Source: Straminergon stramineum (lineage: Eukaryota; Streptophyta; Bryopsida; Hypnales; Calliergonaceae). From it: 64,000 nt of DNA. The stretch is taken from the NCBI GenBank assembly GCA_963920665.1, contig OY987265.1, positions 24,991,001-25,055,000 on the forward strand, read 5' to 3'. The position numbers and the translations under genes were made by a program. The notes beneath the pieces are model-generated. The model did no database searches, was not told the origin of the DNA, and was given only the letters and a program-made list of their open reading frames with translations. Positions 35,090 to 50,645 of the stretch are shown here, in pieces; within the stretch, counting starts at the first letter, position 1; each line of letters opens with the position of its first letter.

Positions 35090-35650
35090 ACTTCAAATAT
35101 TAGAGATGGGGTGGTTTTAAATGGGCAAATGATAAATCTAGTCATTCAATGTTTTGTAGATTATAGTTGTCCTTCACTCAAATTCTTGCAACATTCTAAT
35201 TCAAATTCTAATTGTTTCATTTTACACAAACAAGGTATGGTACTTGACAAAGAGGCAAATATGTCATTTTGTAATTTGTTGGAGATGGTTTACAACAAGT
35301 GGTTGCAAAAGTTGGGAAGTTATGGAAACAACTTGTATGTAGCAACACATAATGATACCATTTTCTACTTTCATTATTGGGCCTAGATCTAAAAGGATCA
35401 ACATCTAGGATAAGGCTGTCAAAGTAGGAGTTGAAATTGAGAATTGCTTGTCAAAGTGGAGACCCCAAAAAGCTAATGGTAGCACTAAAACAACCACAAG
35501 AGGTTCAAGAAGTGGCCCATCATGTATTGCACTTACAAAAGAAAGAGGTGTTTGGGTGTTCAAAGCAAAGCCTTGGATCTTTCCAATTGGCATATAGATG
35601 GCAATTCACATTATCCAAACAAGGTCAATTTTTCTCAACTACAATCTAGT
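35090..35650 (+). pseudogene. Decayed coding fragment of unknown family
   Basis: 35111-35386 is open and contains LDKEANMSFCNLLEMVYNKW, LQKLGSYGNNLYVATHND, a string with normal protein composition. Downstream reading needs frame changes and stops. I do not recognise the family. It lies in repeat DNA and is likely a mobile-element or dispersed gene relic. Confidence 0.3.
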
Positions 35651-36292
35651 AGTAGAAAAACATGTCCTAAATGATTGCCCACAATGACTGAAAAGTATCC
35701 ACAATGACTAATTTACAATCATTATCAACAATTTTCAATAGCACAGTAATCTATAGCATGTTTTCTACTAGTGCTATGAGTTCAAACTAGATCCATGGGT
35801 GCTCATGTTTCTACACTAGAGCATCCCATGTCTTATTTGTCACAAAGCCAAACTATGATGTGTCACAAAGGAATATTGCACGAATCTCTCTTAAGTTGAA
35901 TACAAAGTGTCATGCATAATATCAAGTGAGCTCCATATATTCTTTGTCTACATTACAAAACAACATTGTAGTTCCAACAACATTCCTACTCTAACCTACT
36001 ATGGGTGCAAGGAGCATATAACTCCACAAAGGTCATTGTCTCCAACTTTTGGTTATGCTCAAATGACATTGAATGATGTATAATGGAATTGCAATATTCA
36101 ATGATTCTAGATTGGCTTAAACTATCATAAGTTTGGTCCATTTTGACGAGCACAAATGTGATGAGGCAAGACATGTTTCTTCTATGTACAACATGCAATC
36201 TTTTGTTTCTAAAGGCATCTTTTTTCCTTATTAAGAGTATTTGAGCCTAATACATTTCTCCACAACAGCATTGCCAATCCAAATCAATAACT

Positions 36293-37019
36293 GGGTGATT
36301 GCAAGAAAGACCAATCCTATTTTGCATCACATTCAAAGTGACAGAGTTGCTGTCTACTAGAACTTTTGGAGGTAGAGCCCGATGAGCTTGAAATTTTTAT
36401 TGGAGATGACTAACTTGATTTTTATCATATCCCTTATTTTTTAGAAATTAAAAAAAATCATTTTATATTTTAAAATAAATTTGGCTAATTTGTCACACTT
36501 TGGGGTTTAGGGTTTTTTAGTACTGTCGAGCATCCAAAATTAATGATCTAGAGCTGAAATTTTTGTGGTCTATTTCCATAGTAGGAGTATATGTGCCCAC
36601 CAAAGGAAATCTAAAAATACATTATTTTATAGCCTCCATATTCTTGCAAATAGGGCTCCTTTGCGTGCACACTTTTGAACATTGAAAATGGTTTTGACTT
36701 CATTATTTTGGTGAAATCTAATCACCATCAAATTCTCACAAATTGACAATTTTTAGATTTTTTTTGCTCATGATTTTCTATTTATTATTAATTCATATCT
36801 CATTGTATCTATTTTCTGTGACAAACTATCTTTTTTTTCAAATAGTACTATTTTAGTACTTACTAGTAGTCATAGTACTCAAAATAGTACTTTCAACCGT
36901 CAATTTTTTAGATCAACGGCTGAGATTTCTTGGTTTCCTAGTACTTCTAGTACTAAGTGCAGAAATCGTTGTTTTAGCAAAATGCTACATAAAACGTTCG
37001 GTCTTTCTTGCAACTGCCC
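36293..37019. mobile_element. TIR element C, GGGTGATTGCAAGAAA family
   Basis: The ends are GGGTGATTGCAAGAAAGACC and the complement of GGGCAGTTGCAAGAAAGACC, so 18 of 20 terminal bases match. AACT lies immediately outside both ends (36289-36292, 37020-37023), a 4-bp target duplication. The interior matches elements A and D in reverse orientation. The right part also carries repeated AGTACT words. Non-autonomous, no ORF. Confidence 0.85.
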
Positions 37020-37099
37020 AACTAACAACTTAGAAGGGAATGAATATTTAGAGGATCTCAAATGCCCCAACATATAAACATCAAAACAAGTGGGAGAGA

Positions 37100-40000
37100 A
37101 CTTGAAATGTGAAAGGAAGTGTGGTCAGTGTTACCATGCTTTTATTTTTAAGTCTTGAAGCCATAATATATTTGGAAATTGGAATAGACACTTATTCAAT
37201 TGTACATCGCATTTCTATCAACATGTTTTTGGAATGATTTTGCCCCAATTTTGTTGACATGGCTACAACCATAATTGGTGGTTGACTGCAATATGTGAAG
37301 TGCAAAGACCTATGTTATCTTTTCAGATGTTTTTGCAAGATGAATCCTAATGAAGACAAGTTCATTTGTGTCCCCAACTTCAATTTCAAAGAAGTGAAGT
37401 TGTCCTTCTCCAAGGCTAAAATTCTCAAAAAAAAAAGTAATACTTAGAAGAGATTCAAAGTTTCAACACCATTGTTGTTGCTCTTATCATTTTTCTTAGA
37501 ATATGTCTCTACAAGTAGATTTGCTTCAAGTATTGTACGAAGAGGTCATTAGAAGAAGACATCTTGTTGAGGATTGATGTAGGAAGGTTGGGATTGGTGA
37601 AGTTTTAAGAATTTCCAATTATTAATGAATGCAAAGTTCTTGAACCCCAAAATGAATTTGTGAAATGATTTAGTGAAGTTAATGTGCCATTGAATAATAT
37701 AAAGTGTTAGATTTTATGTCCAAATTTTTCTCATGCACTAGAGAAAAAAATTGCTTTAATCTTTGAATAAATGATCTTTGGATGCATGTGAACATGAGGA
37801 AGTCAATATGAAATATACAATATTTTAATGGGCATCTATGTATAGTTACATGCTTTTTGGTTTTGCAACTATTGCAACTATTGCATCTTCTACAAGATTG
37901 AATTCAACAAAAAAATTCTTGTTCATAAACAAATACAATTCATACAATTTTGGGGAATACAAATTCCATGATGAAGTGCATCTAGTAAATAGCCATAAGC
38001 ATCCATTTGAATCAAAGGTTAGCTCTTCAAACCTACAACTCCACTCAATACATACTTAATCGATATGCTAATATGCTTATCAATCATTCAATACAACAAA
38101 ATCATTCTTGTCATAAAAATTTATCACTTTTTAAGAAAAATACATTAAGTGTAATATTCAAGTTCAACTTGTTTGTTCTATCTCCACACCAATGTATATC
38201 AAATAAACTTCACATCTAATAATTTAGTGAGCATAACAAAGATCATATCAAAGTTAGAGTTAATTTCACATACATGTTGTAAATATTTTTTATATTTATG
38301 TTCCATAAACATCAATTTATAAACAATAGATATAAAGACTTCCATTAGAGGAAAAATCAGGGCTCTTAAATGCCACAAGGAATTCATATTTTTAAGGACT
38401 TCCGAGTCACCACTAGCCCTATAGAATCTCATAGTCTAAGCATATTCACCTTGTTTGACTTTTGCAAAGGTGAAGTCAAGACTTAATAATCAAGGTGCAT
38501 CAGAGGTAGCTTTAACAATCAGATGCATGATCGGAGTACTAAGTGTTTCATAATCAATCCTAAATCCAAGTTTGATTATTGACCCCTAAGCACTCTGCCA
38601 TCCATTTTTTGGATGATGAACATGTTGCAACTCAAATTTCATCCTCCTTACTACTTGAATGAAAGTTGTTCTAATTTGTGGAGATACTTTATCAAGTTGT
38701 TTTCCTATCTAATAATTCGATTTGGACATTTGGTATTATTAGAGTATATATTTTTCTAAAATTACAAATGTACAAGTATGTCAAGTGGTTGACCAAGCCC
38801 AAATTGCATTGACTCCTATTTAAACTAAATTTGTAAAAATGAGGTCATAGATTTTAAGAACACAAAAATTTCAAAAAATCACCATGTCACAAGAACATTG
38901 TTTCAAATCCACTCCAAAAACATTTACTCAAAAAATGATAAATTTTTTCTTGTAATCAAATTTTGAAGGTATTTTGAATTTTTTCTCTTAAAATTTATTA
39001 AAAAAATATTGGTGATAGCATTGGTGAATCTAATTGTAAGGAATATGGATAGAATGTAAAACTTTTAGTCTACAACTTTAATTTGTAAATTAAATCCTAA
39101 ATATGCTTTCAAATTTCCCTTTATAATGATTTTTCAAAAAATGGTCAATTTACAAGATGACCCTAGACAATTAGGGGTTAATCAAATTAAAGTACAAATT
39201 TTTGGTAAAATAGAAAAAGTCCAAAAGAAAGTCCATGTACTTATCATCTACCATGAAGAAATTTGTTGATGGCCATATGAAAGACCTATTTCATTAACAT
39301 CTAGTAAGGATGAAGGTTGAAGTCATTTTTATAATGAAATCAATTGTTCATCATGAATCTTCAAAGGGTATGGTATAATTTGAAGATGAGAGCTTGACAG
39401 CTCATTGCCAAAACTTCGGAATTGTGTTCAAAGTAGAATTTCATACTTCATTTTGGCATAGTGGAATAACTTTTTTCAGAGGACTTTCAAAATCAAGTTA
39501 ATGTCAAAAGTCGAACTACCTTTCATCTCCAAAAATCCATTTGAGATTTAGAGATTGCAATCAAATGTTCTAAATAAATTTCAAAGAGGGGTTGGATGGA
39601 ACATTTCTTTTGACATTTCCAAACATCCTATTTAAATTTTATCTAAAAGACATTTTAGAGTCTTTTCAGTTACAACTCAAAAATTTTCTCCTTGCCCAAA
39701 ACGCAATAACTAAGATAACAACACTTGCTATTTGCAACATGTGTCTACAAATGCTTCCTTAAAATTTATATTTTTTTGAAACCTAATTACAATTCTCAAA
39801 ACACTCCTTTTCTACATTTAAGAATCATGCATTTTTAATTTAAAGTTTTCTAGAAATTAATTGCATGCCTTGAAAATCTAAATTATTTTTTAAGCTTCTA
39901 AGAAGTTCTAACAAATATTTATAGAAATTATTCAATATAGATTAATAATAAGATACATATTTAACTATTTATAAAAATCATTTTAGATGTAATTTCTTTG

Positions 40001-41500
40001 CCTAAAATTATCTCTTTACAATTAATTTTGAAAAATTTGAAATCATATTTGGGCCTAAAGTGGTCAAGTGCAATGAAGAAGACTGATGACAAATTGACAA
40101 GTAGACTTGATGTGGGTCTTAAAATTGAATTTACACAAAACATATTATTACTAGTATAACCAAAGTTATCATATCATTATAAAATTATAAAATTAGCAAA
40201 CCATGGTTCTAGACCAAAACTTCAAATTGCAATAAAATATTGAATTTTCTAAATTTTTCAATTGGGATAGGAACTAAACATGTAAAATTCATTTCAATAG
40301 TAATACAAAAATTCAAAAAAGATCATTTTCATAGATGAAATTCACATTGAAAGTAGAGTAAGAAATGGCCAAAAATACACTACAAGGGTGATCAATGGAT
40401 TAAACATCTCCTTTTGAAAAACTAATAATACAATAGTGAAGGAATATTCAACGTGACTCATCTTATTGTAATCTAATTGCAAGAAAATTATTGTAAGAAA
40501 TGTTTATTTGCATTATGTTTAATTAAAACATAGTTTTTTCATCCACACAAAAATATTATTTCTTTGCAAAGATAAATTTCCAAAAATTTCAGCATCCTTG
40601 CGGAAAATAAATTTCTTAGGAAAATGAATTTTCCCGACCCTGTTAGCCGTGTATGGTAATCTTTCAGCCTCCCAGTCTGATCGAGCTTATTTTTTATCAT
40701 GCACTGCCTATCAAGTGGTTAGGGTGGAAGTATGGTTGTTCAAAGCCATGGTCCTCGACTTGCTCAGCTAATTTGGGTTGACTAGTTGCCATGCTACCTG
40801 GACTCTATCCAATTCTGAAGTTGCTACAGTGTATCTGTCAAATGGTTACGTAAGTATACACTTGAAGTCTATCGAAGCTTACACCAGACGACGGTTTTAC
40901 ACTGTTCTTATGTTAGAACGGCAACTCCTTTTGCAAACAAAGGAACCCCGACTCAAATGGTGAGAGCCTATAAGCTCAAGAGCCGCGAATCAAGAGATGA
41001 TAACTAATTTCAAGTAGACTTGATATCTAACACGCATTACTGTACAGAGTACGGCTATGCTGGTCTTCTGATAGAAAAATGCCTAATCCTCACCGGTAAC
41101 TTAACTACATTTTAATCTTACCCACTGCTTGCAGCAATCCATGCCGGAGTAGGCTGCCTTTCAGAATCCTAATTCCGAAAGAGCAGGAAAAATAGCACAT
41201 ATCCACCCCTTCAGGCACAACGCTTGGTGAGCTTGTAGGTTCTCAGCATTCAATAGACCTATCTCTCTCCACTTACCCTCACAAATCCTAACTCATCTCT
41301 TAAGAGATAGGTCAAACTAGTTCAACACATAAGCTTACCCCAGCAGTAGCGGCGTTGTGCGTCCTCTCTTGATAATAGCTACAGCCCAGCCTAAAAACTT
41401 ACTCCGTCCATGCTCCGTGGATGTCATCTACTCACGCCTAAATACGCATTTGGCACTAGCCACTGTTCCCTAAGCAAGACCGTTCACAGGTTGTGCCTTA
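37100..41500. other. AT-rich intergenic stretch
   Basis: No supported gene on either strand. From about 40600 the base composition becomes more mixed, which may mark the 3-prime neighbourhood of RABH1, but no coding motif or RNA gene was found. Confidence 0.35.
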
Positions 41501-41584
41501 ACGAATAATACAGGATTACCTCTTGAAAAGTGAACATCCAAGACTTTATGGAAGTTGTTAGTGGATGTTGACGGGTCAGGTTCA

Positions 41585-43260
<1,676 letters not shown>

Positions 43261-45120
43261 CTGCAAACGTATCTCCGCGTTTCACAACGTTCTCCCACTC
43301 TACTCTACAAACTCTTTTTCTCTATTCTCTCTTCGCCACAATGTCAAAACAAGATCTGAACAAGAAAAAAACCGATTCACTCGCTCAAAACACACACCTC
43401 CTTAGGGTTATCACCGTCCCTTCCCAAAACCTTGAAATCGACTCAACTCGCCAAACCTCGATCCAATGGATCCACTCAAAAACTCCGCCTTCTCCAGCGT
43501 TCCAAAAAAAGAAAAGAAAAGAAACTAACTAATCTCTCTTCGAACAAACCACTTTAATTCGAATCGAGACAAGAGAAACCAGACCTAGGGTTTGAAGTCA
43601 CCAAGATCCCCTCAAAATCAGGGATACAAACTACACTCCCACCAAATGTTCGATTGCAAAAACTTGTTAAGTACACCGCACCAAAATCTCATGCGCTACA
43701 GCTCCGACAATGGCACAATCGGCGTCGGCAATCGTGCAAAGACGAGCAGGAATCCCGCCCTCCCGCATTCAATTCTGAATCTTCGGCTGCCAATTCTTCA
43801 GCAGCTAAGTTATGTAGAGTAGGCAGGAGCACAGGACTATAGCGGGGAGCCGGGGAGTCAGGGACGACGGCAGAGGGTGGAAACTCGGGTATGCATCAGG
43901 GTATCGTGGGGTCAGGACTAGTTAGGAGCAGCCACGTCGTCTATTATTTCGGAGTCAAGTGGGTCCTGAGCTGTGTATTATCTGGATATGGGTAAATAGG
44001 AAGGGTATCACAGGTTATCACAGGTTTTCCAGTTTCGAATTGAAGTGGTCAAGTGTGGCCATCCACGACAGTTGGCACTGTTTGCGGTGCCTGATTGGTG
44101 AACTGAGTGCTGTTGCACCAGGCTGGTTGGAAATAGCTCCATTCACACTCGCGGGTACAGAACACAAATAGTCTTTAGGACCGACCACAAGAATTACATA
44201 CTGTTTTCACCAAATCAAATAAGGTGGAATTTTAATTTAGGTAAACAACACCTTAAATTGTCTGCATAAGAGTATGAACATGGTTTTTTTTCAATGCTAA
44301 AACTAAAACTGTATGAATATAATAGAATTAATCGTAAAGTGTGTGCATTGCAGGACAAGGAGCCAAAGCTTGGGAAACACAAGACGAACTCGTTGGAGTA
44401 CCAAAACTAGTGTTGATTGAGTTTGGTGCCGTGTTTCTATTGTACTATTCTTAGTTAAACCTTCCTCTGACACTCATTTATAAACACAAGACGAACTTTA
44501 CAATTAGCTCTAATGTATACTAAAACAATGTTAATACATTATTGATTATAGTGTTGTGTAGGCACTAACATGATGACTTTCTATACAACCCCTTGAAAAC
44601 ACTGAACATGAAGATGGATAATCAATGTAGAGGGACTTTTTGAGATGCAACCCTCAATGACCCTTACCATAAGGGAAAACGTGATTCTAAATGCCCTCAC
44701 ATGTTCACAATTTGACAAGTGGAAATCATCCAATCAGATGTGAGAAAAACATGCCAAACTCTTAGGATATGCACGGGAATGTGCAATTGTAGAGTGTCAT
44801 TAGAGAGGATTGAGTGTAAAGTACATCTTCAAGGGAAAAGCTCCCTCCAGTTGCTTTGGTAGTATCAAGCTAAACCAAAAAATGAATGAATACACCCCGA
44901 ATGCCGGCACCAGAATTTGATAATTTATGTGAGGGCTCGTACAAATTCACAGTTGGCCAACCGCAAAATATGTGTCCCCTAAGTCTTGAAAAAACAATAG
45001 AAATGTTCTCAAAGAAAAGGAATAAACTTCTTGAGAAAAAAACTCAGATTCTCATGATGACACTCTCATGACTCAAGAGGAGCCATCTCTAATCAACAGC
45101 CGTCTACATAAGTGGAACTA
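43261..45120. other. RABH1 leader/promoter side and intergenic DNA
   Basis: The first few hundred bases beyond 43260 are C/T-rich on the plus strand and probably include the RABH1 leader and promoter. No further gene is recognised before the STIC2-like stop at 45128. A box near 43585 (CCTAGGGTTTGAAG) resembles a half telobox. Confidence 0.35.
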
Positions 45121-45127
45121 TCTACAT

Positions 45128-48100
45128 CTACATGCCAGGACCGCCACCTAGGCCAGGGGGCATACCAAGGCTTTCTGCCAAATTCTTCATACGATCCTTC
45201 ATAGCCTGCACAGAATGTTTGACAAAAGTCAAATATACTGGTACGCGCACCAGACGACATAAACGGCTTTGCAACCACCACTAGCATTCAGAGCCAAAAG
45301 ACAAATTTGAAGCGAACAGCAGTCCAAGTAGCGCCTCGGACCATACATTGCTAGAAAATGGATAGATAATAATATTTCGAGGCTATAAAGGCCGAGAGAG
45401 GTTCTTGTAACAATAAGCAGAATGAATAGACACATCATCTAGATCATTTCCACAGACCAACAAATAAAATGGACGAGAATGATTTTCTTACCGCAACACT
45501 TTTCGTGTGAGCATCCTTGTATGCTTGGTTCACCAACACTGATAAGGCCTGCATATACAAAGAGCCTTAGTTAGCTTACCCGACAATCTCGATAGACCTA
45601 CTGAACAACTGTGCACTCATAGTCGAACACAGAAACGTCAATTTTGCAATTTCGAGATGAAACTCACTTCAGCGCCCTTCTCCAAGGCGATTTCAGTGAT
45701 CTCGACCCGAATAGGCTCCTGGTTTCCAGACAGGGTAACCTTCACAAGCTCTTCTTCACAATAGCCATCAAACTCCGCTCTGCAAACAGGGAGGACAGTT
45801 TCAATACCCAGCCACTTGACAATATTCTTTGCTCATCCTCAAGAGAGTCTGCAACGCATCAAACTCGGTTTTCCCATCCTCATGTACCAAACACAAATGA
45901 TCGACAAAGGTTATCCACTGTATATCCTAAAATCAATTATAGTCACCACCCGAATCAAGACTTTCAACAAGACACCATCAACATCACAAAGACAAATTAC
46001 ATGAAAACAAATATTTCTTAAGAAGATAACCACCGCACATCAACATATCTTCAGGAACCCTTCGATTTACCTGAGATAAATTCACGGAGTATTAAAGGTA
46101 GAGAACGTACGCAGCAAGCTCTTTCTGAACGCGGACAGCCTCAACTTGAACTACTTGTTGGGCTTTCCTCACTGTGTCATAGAGCCCCTGCATATTCCCA
46201 AACATGTTTCCTAGTCCCTGGTGCAACATCAAAGAGAGAAGATCTTAGTACAAATGAAACCAGATAGAGATTCCTGATGACATGTATTTGATGGGCTCTG
46301 GTGCAGAGACCTAGTCAGCAGTCGAAAAAATAGAATGGAAGTTCAAAATCTACCACGTCTACAACAATTAGGGGCTTAGGAAAACTAAACAAATCTACTG
46401 ACTAAGCCTGATACAAACGAAACCCAGAACTTCAGCCTTTTAAAGTACATATGTAATACTCTCACCTCTATTCCATCGCACTGCTTATCACCAATAGATA
46501 CGTGACATAATATGGCGACAGGATATTAAATTGTAGACTAGCAGTCGGAGAGATCACTAAAAATTGGATACTAATCAAACACAAGACTCCCCAGATCAGC
46601 TTAACGACCATACGATACTTAGACAAACAAGTGACAGCAATAGTAGAATAACCTTCTTGGAAGCATCATCAGGGTTATCTTCTTTCTTCTGTCCCCATAA
46701 GCTGGTAATACTGAGAGAACGCTGGACACAGCAAAGAGGTGCCACTCTCCTCTTCAAGAACACACTCGTGACCCTAGAACCTGTATGCAGTGTGTGTTGA
46801 AAAAGAATTAGTCCAGCGCATAATTATTCAATGTTCACAAAGCCGTAGCTATTCAACTCGCTAAGAGAACTCATAGCTCCAATGATGGCGTGAGATCGTA
46901 TATAGATTACTACGCTATTTCACTACAATTCCTTCGTACTGACAAAAACTTAACAGGTATCACAGTGATTACAGAGGATTACAGAGTGTCACAGTGATTA
47001 CGCTAAGGAAAAATCACCTAGAACTCCAAAACCAAGTACAGTTACCTAAATAAATACCCGATCTTCTTCACATGCATCTAATACTGTCTGAATTATTTCG
47101 TTTCAATCAACTCAAACGTATCAAACGACTAGTCGCAAAGCCGACCCTAAAACCGGATACGAATGTTAGAGAGCCACAAACAAGGAAATTCTCAAAACAA
47201 CGTTGTATTAAAGCTAAACGGGGCAAACAGAGGGAAAAAACAGGACGAAAGCTATAACACCACGTCCATCTTATAATGCAAAGACTAAACCCTCAGACAG
47301 GCATTCGACAGGAAAAAATGAATAGGAGAGTTCAATTTCCTGGAGCTTCACAAACCTCACCCTAATTCCGGCACAAAGCACGGCATTTCCGCAAAATTTC
47401 CAGAAATCTATTTCACGTCGTCCGCTTCCATAAACATAGAACTCCGTAAATCAAATGCCAACCGTAGTAACATATCAAGCATCCAAAACAACAAGCACTA
47501 AACCGTCATGAAGTCTACATAATTCGTAAACAAAACCAGCACGGGAACTATCCACAATCTACCCTTACCTAATGTCTATCTTATGATGTCAGGCCCTCAT
47601 TAAACCACGCGAAAATAAATTCGAAACGAACCGATACATACGAGGAGAGATGCGACCTCAATTCCCTAGGAGCTTCTCAACCTCACCCTAATTCCGCACA
47701 AACCACGGCATCTCCACCAAAATTCCAAAAATCCATCTCAAGTCCTCCCATTCCAAAATCTCGGTACAACAAGATGCAACCGAGGCTACATTACCAAGTA
47801 TCGAGAACGACAAAACACCAAATCTCTTTACAAAAACGAATAAAATCGTAATCAAACCGACGTAATTCGTAAGCGAAAAAATATCCAAACTCTTCCTCTC
47901 CAACCCTACCAAGTGTCTAGAAATCCTGGTAAGCCACGAATCTCACTCCAAACTTGGAAAAAAAAAAGCCATGTCCGAGTCTCACATTAATCGAGAAATT
48001 TTGCGAGCAATATCTAAAATCCATTCCAAGTCCTCTTTTCAAATGTGAGCTTACCGAAGGTTGATGAGGACGACGAGGCCGCCGCTTGTTGGAAAGCGGA

Positions 48101-48133
48101 CAACCCGGTGACCGCCACACTCGCGCACGCCAT
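45128..48133 (-). CDS. STIC2: Plastid YbaB/EbfC-family protein (STIC2-like)
   Basis: Six exons: 48133-48055, 46780-46653, 46217-46111, 45779-45668, 45548-45492 and 45205-45128, all GT-AG and in phase, give 186 residues. The N terminus (MACASVAVTGLSAF, then a Ser/Ala run, then basic KRRVAP) is a typical plastid transit peptide. The YbaB domain runs from about residue 70 (GLGNMFGNMQGLYDTVRKAQ) through EFDGYCEEELVKVTLSGNQE to YKDAHTKSV. The end AMKDRMKNLAESLGMPPGLG is the hallmark C terminus of plant STIC2 proteins. In Arabidopsis STIC2 acts with ALB3/ALB4 and cpSRP54 in thylakoid protein insertion; the bacterial family are nucleoid-associated proteins. Intron 1 is about 1.27 kb and holds an internal duplication. 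Which of the two plant paralogue groups this is, I cannot decide. Confidence 0.93.
47310..47940. repeat. Tandem duplication inside STIC2-like intron 1
   Basis: About 47320-47560 and about 47640-47900 share ordered words: CCTCACCCTAATTCCG, CACGGCAT(T/C)TCC, AAATCTA/AAATCCAT, then GTAATTCGTAA-like and TACC(A/T)A segments. The copies are diverged at many sites. It is an old intronic duplication of about 310 bp period with no coding signature. Confidence 0.6.
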
Positions 48134-48459
48134 CGCGGCTGCTGCTGTTGGCTGTTTCAAGATCTCGCGTCGAAATGGAACGAGTAAGAAGAATGGCGGG
48201 CGCAGAGTGGCTATGGTGCAATGTATGCTCTGCACACTGCAAAACCCATTTTGCAAGTTCAAAGGGGAGCAAGACAACGATTGCACGCGGGGGGATAAGG
48301 CGTACGGTATTGGTATTCGTATGTTGCAGGGGAACGTATGCGGCGATAGGACCGTATACGAGGGGTCTTTGAGTGCATGACAAGTGGTATTGTGAGGTTT
48401 GCTTGAAGTGTTGAAGGATTCCTTTTGTTTGATTTAGAACAAATGAAACATTTCTCATG

Positions 48460-49700
48460 AACCTTGAAAGTGAACTTCCATATTACCACCTTCATTCGAA
48501 TTCCACCATCATGTACTCAAGGAATACATTTTTGAAGAAAAATTTACATCACATGCACTTGAGGTTGAAAATGATCTAATAGGGGAAATGTCATTTTTGA
48601 TAGACAAATGGCAAGATGGACAAGGTTATTTACATTGGAACAAAATTTTCATCACAATGCCTAGAAGAACTTGGGTAGGGCCTAAGGTTGGCTTTTGGCT
48701 TCAGTTGCAAATGGGAGGTTGTTAATTTATAATGGGAAGTTGCTTGTGAAAGTGAGTATTTGCATTTCTATTGGAGAAAATGGTTTTTTCTATTCCTTTA
48801 GGGACTAGATTAGTTGACTTTGAATCTTCTTAACTTGAAATTGTGCACTAAAGATTTTGCTTTTAGAAAAAATTGTGTTGAAGAATTGAATAGATAGTTT
48901 AGGAAAAAATAATTCAAATAAAAAAACTTGAATTTTATTCTTTCATAAATTGTTAAGTAGAAGAATGTACAAGATTGAAGGAAAATCTACATTATTAATT
49001 GCTCTTAAATGGAATTGAAACATACATATTCCAATTGTGAGATTATTTGAACAAACAAACTAAAACTTTCCAAAAAATTTAATTGTAAAAATTGAGCTCA
49101 AAAATGAATTAAAGAAACTATTTTCAGTCAAGAAAATGCTATGGTTGCCCACAAAATAAGGTCACATTCCATAATTTTTACTTCACAAATCTAAATGAAT
49201 TAATCAAGTCTTTCTATATAGACAACAATATAATCTACAAGAAACCATTTCAAAAAGAATTTTCTCACACTTTTATTTGTTTCTTTTGTTGCCTAGATTC
49301 AACCATTTTGTTTTTCTTGTGGCAAAAGTTTTGCACATTATCATTCCGTAATTTTGCATGTTGCTCTATACTTTGACCCCTTATAATGACTACCTTTACT
49401 CCCATCATTGTGGTCATATTGGAGAAGTGTTATATTGTGAAATTAGCATGCAATTGTCACATTAATGAGGCAATTGAAAATTAAGTTTTGAAGATTCAAT
49501 GCCATACATGTGGAGTAGTCACTATGGTGATTGCCTCACCATAGTACACCATTCTTCTTCTTACATTCTAAAGGAGAAAAACACAATGCAATACCAATAG
49601 TAGTGTTTTGAAAAGGCAACACAACTATTGATATATAGCTTGCTTGCCTCTATATTATCACACATATTTGTCTATTGAAGTCACATTAGTGATGTGGTAG
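48460..49700. other. AT-rich intergenic stretch
   Basis: No gene or clear repeat boundary was recognised. Confidence 0.3.
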
Positions 49701-49718
49701 TTATAATATTAAGTTTAA

Positions 49719-49951
49719 CCTTTGAGCGCTCCAACACTCCAAATCTAGCCTCCTACTATGAGAGGTTTGAATATTCTAATATCCTAGATTGTATGATGAA
49801 AACTTCCATAAGTTTCCTCCAAAGATGCCTTCTCTACCTCTCTTGCAATCTCAAAGATCATGTCTCTTGGATCTTATTTTCTAATCTGTAGGGATCAACT
49901 TGAATGGCTATTTGTAGCTTGTTTTTTAAATTTGCATTGGGTGCTCAAGGG
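49719..49951. mobile_element. TTAA-flanked piggyBac-like MITE, 233 bp
   Basis: TTAA lies at both ends (49715-49718 and 49952-49955). The left end reads CCTTTGAGCGCTCCAA and the right end, complemented, CCCTTGAGCACCCAAT. A CCC-type terminus next to TTAA is the signature of the piggyBac superfamily. No ORF. Confidence 0.6.
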
Positions 49952-50645
49952 TTAATTCTTGATTGGAGACATCCGATCTTAAGAATTATATCACAATATG
50001 TATTATTACATCATGGTCAATGATTCCCTCCCACATTTTCTATTTCATGTTTTGAAGATTCAATCTTCTCTAAAGTATTTATGAGAAATCCACACTAAAT
50101 CTTCTTGACTACACGGCAGTAAGTTACTACCTCATCGACTAATGGACTCATCCTAGGTGTTCACAATGTAGAAGGTGAAGCTATATGTTTTTGCATTGAC
50201 CATCAATTATGTATTTAAATAAACAAAATCCAAGAGTTGACCCAAATACTCATAGAATATTTAGTGATTTGTCATTTCTTTTGAAAACAAATTTGTAACT
50301 TTGATAAGCCTAGATTCTATGTGCAACTCCCTCAAGGTTTAAGGTTCATAATGGGTCACTCCACCTTCAATTGACACCACCATAGTCTAGACTCCATTGT
50401 AGAAAACTCTTAAATATAATGGAAGTCATGTCTTGGATGGCCTTTGAAATGTTGCAAACACTAAATGTCCAATGGATGACACGGAATCCTTCTATACAAG
50501 ATAGAAGTGCAAATGTTCATCCTTAGAATTTTGTGTGAAAAAGAAAGGTCTTACAATTAGTGCTCTTGGATTTCTTAGAAGCTAATGATTCACGATACTC
50601 AAAAGGCTAATTACCACGAAGACCAATTCACCTGTCTATGGTTAA

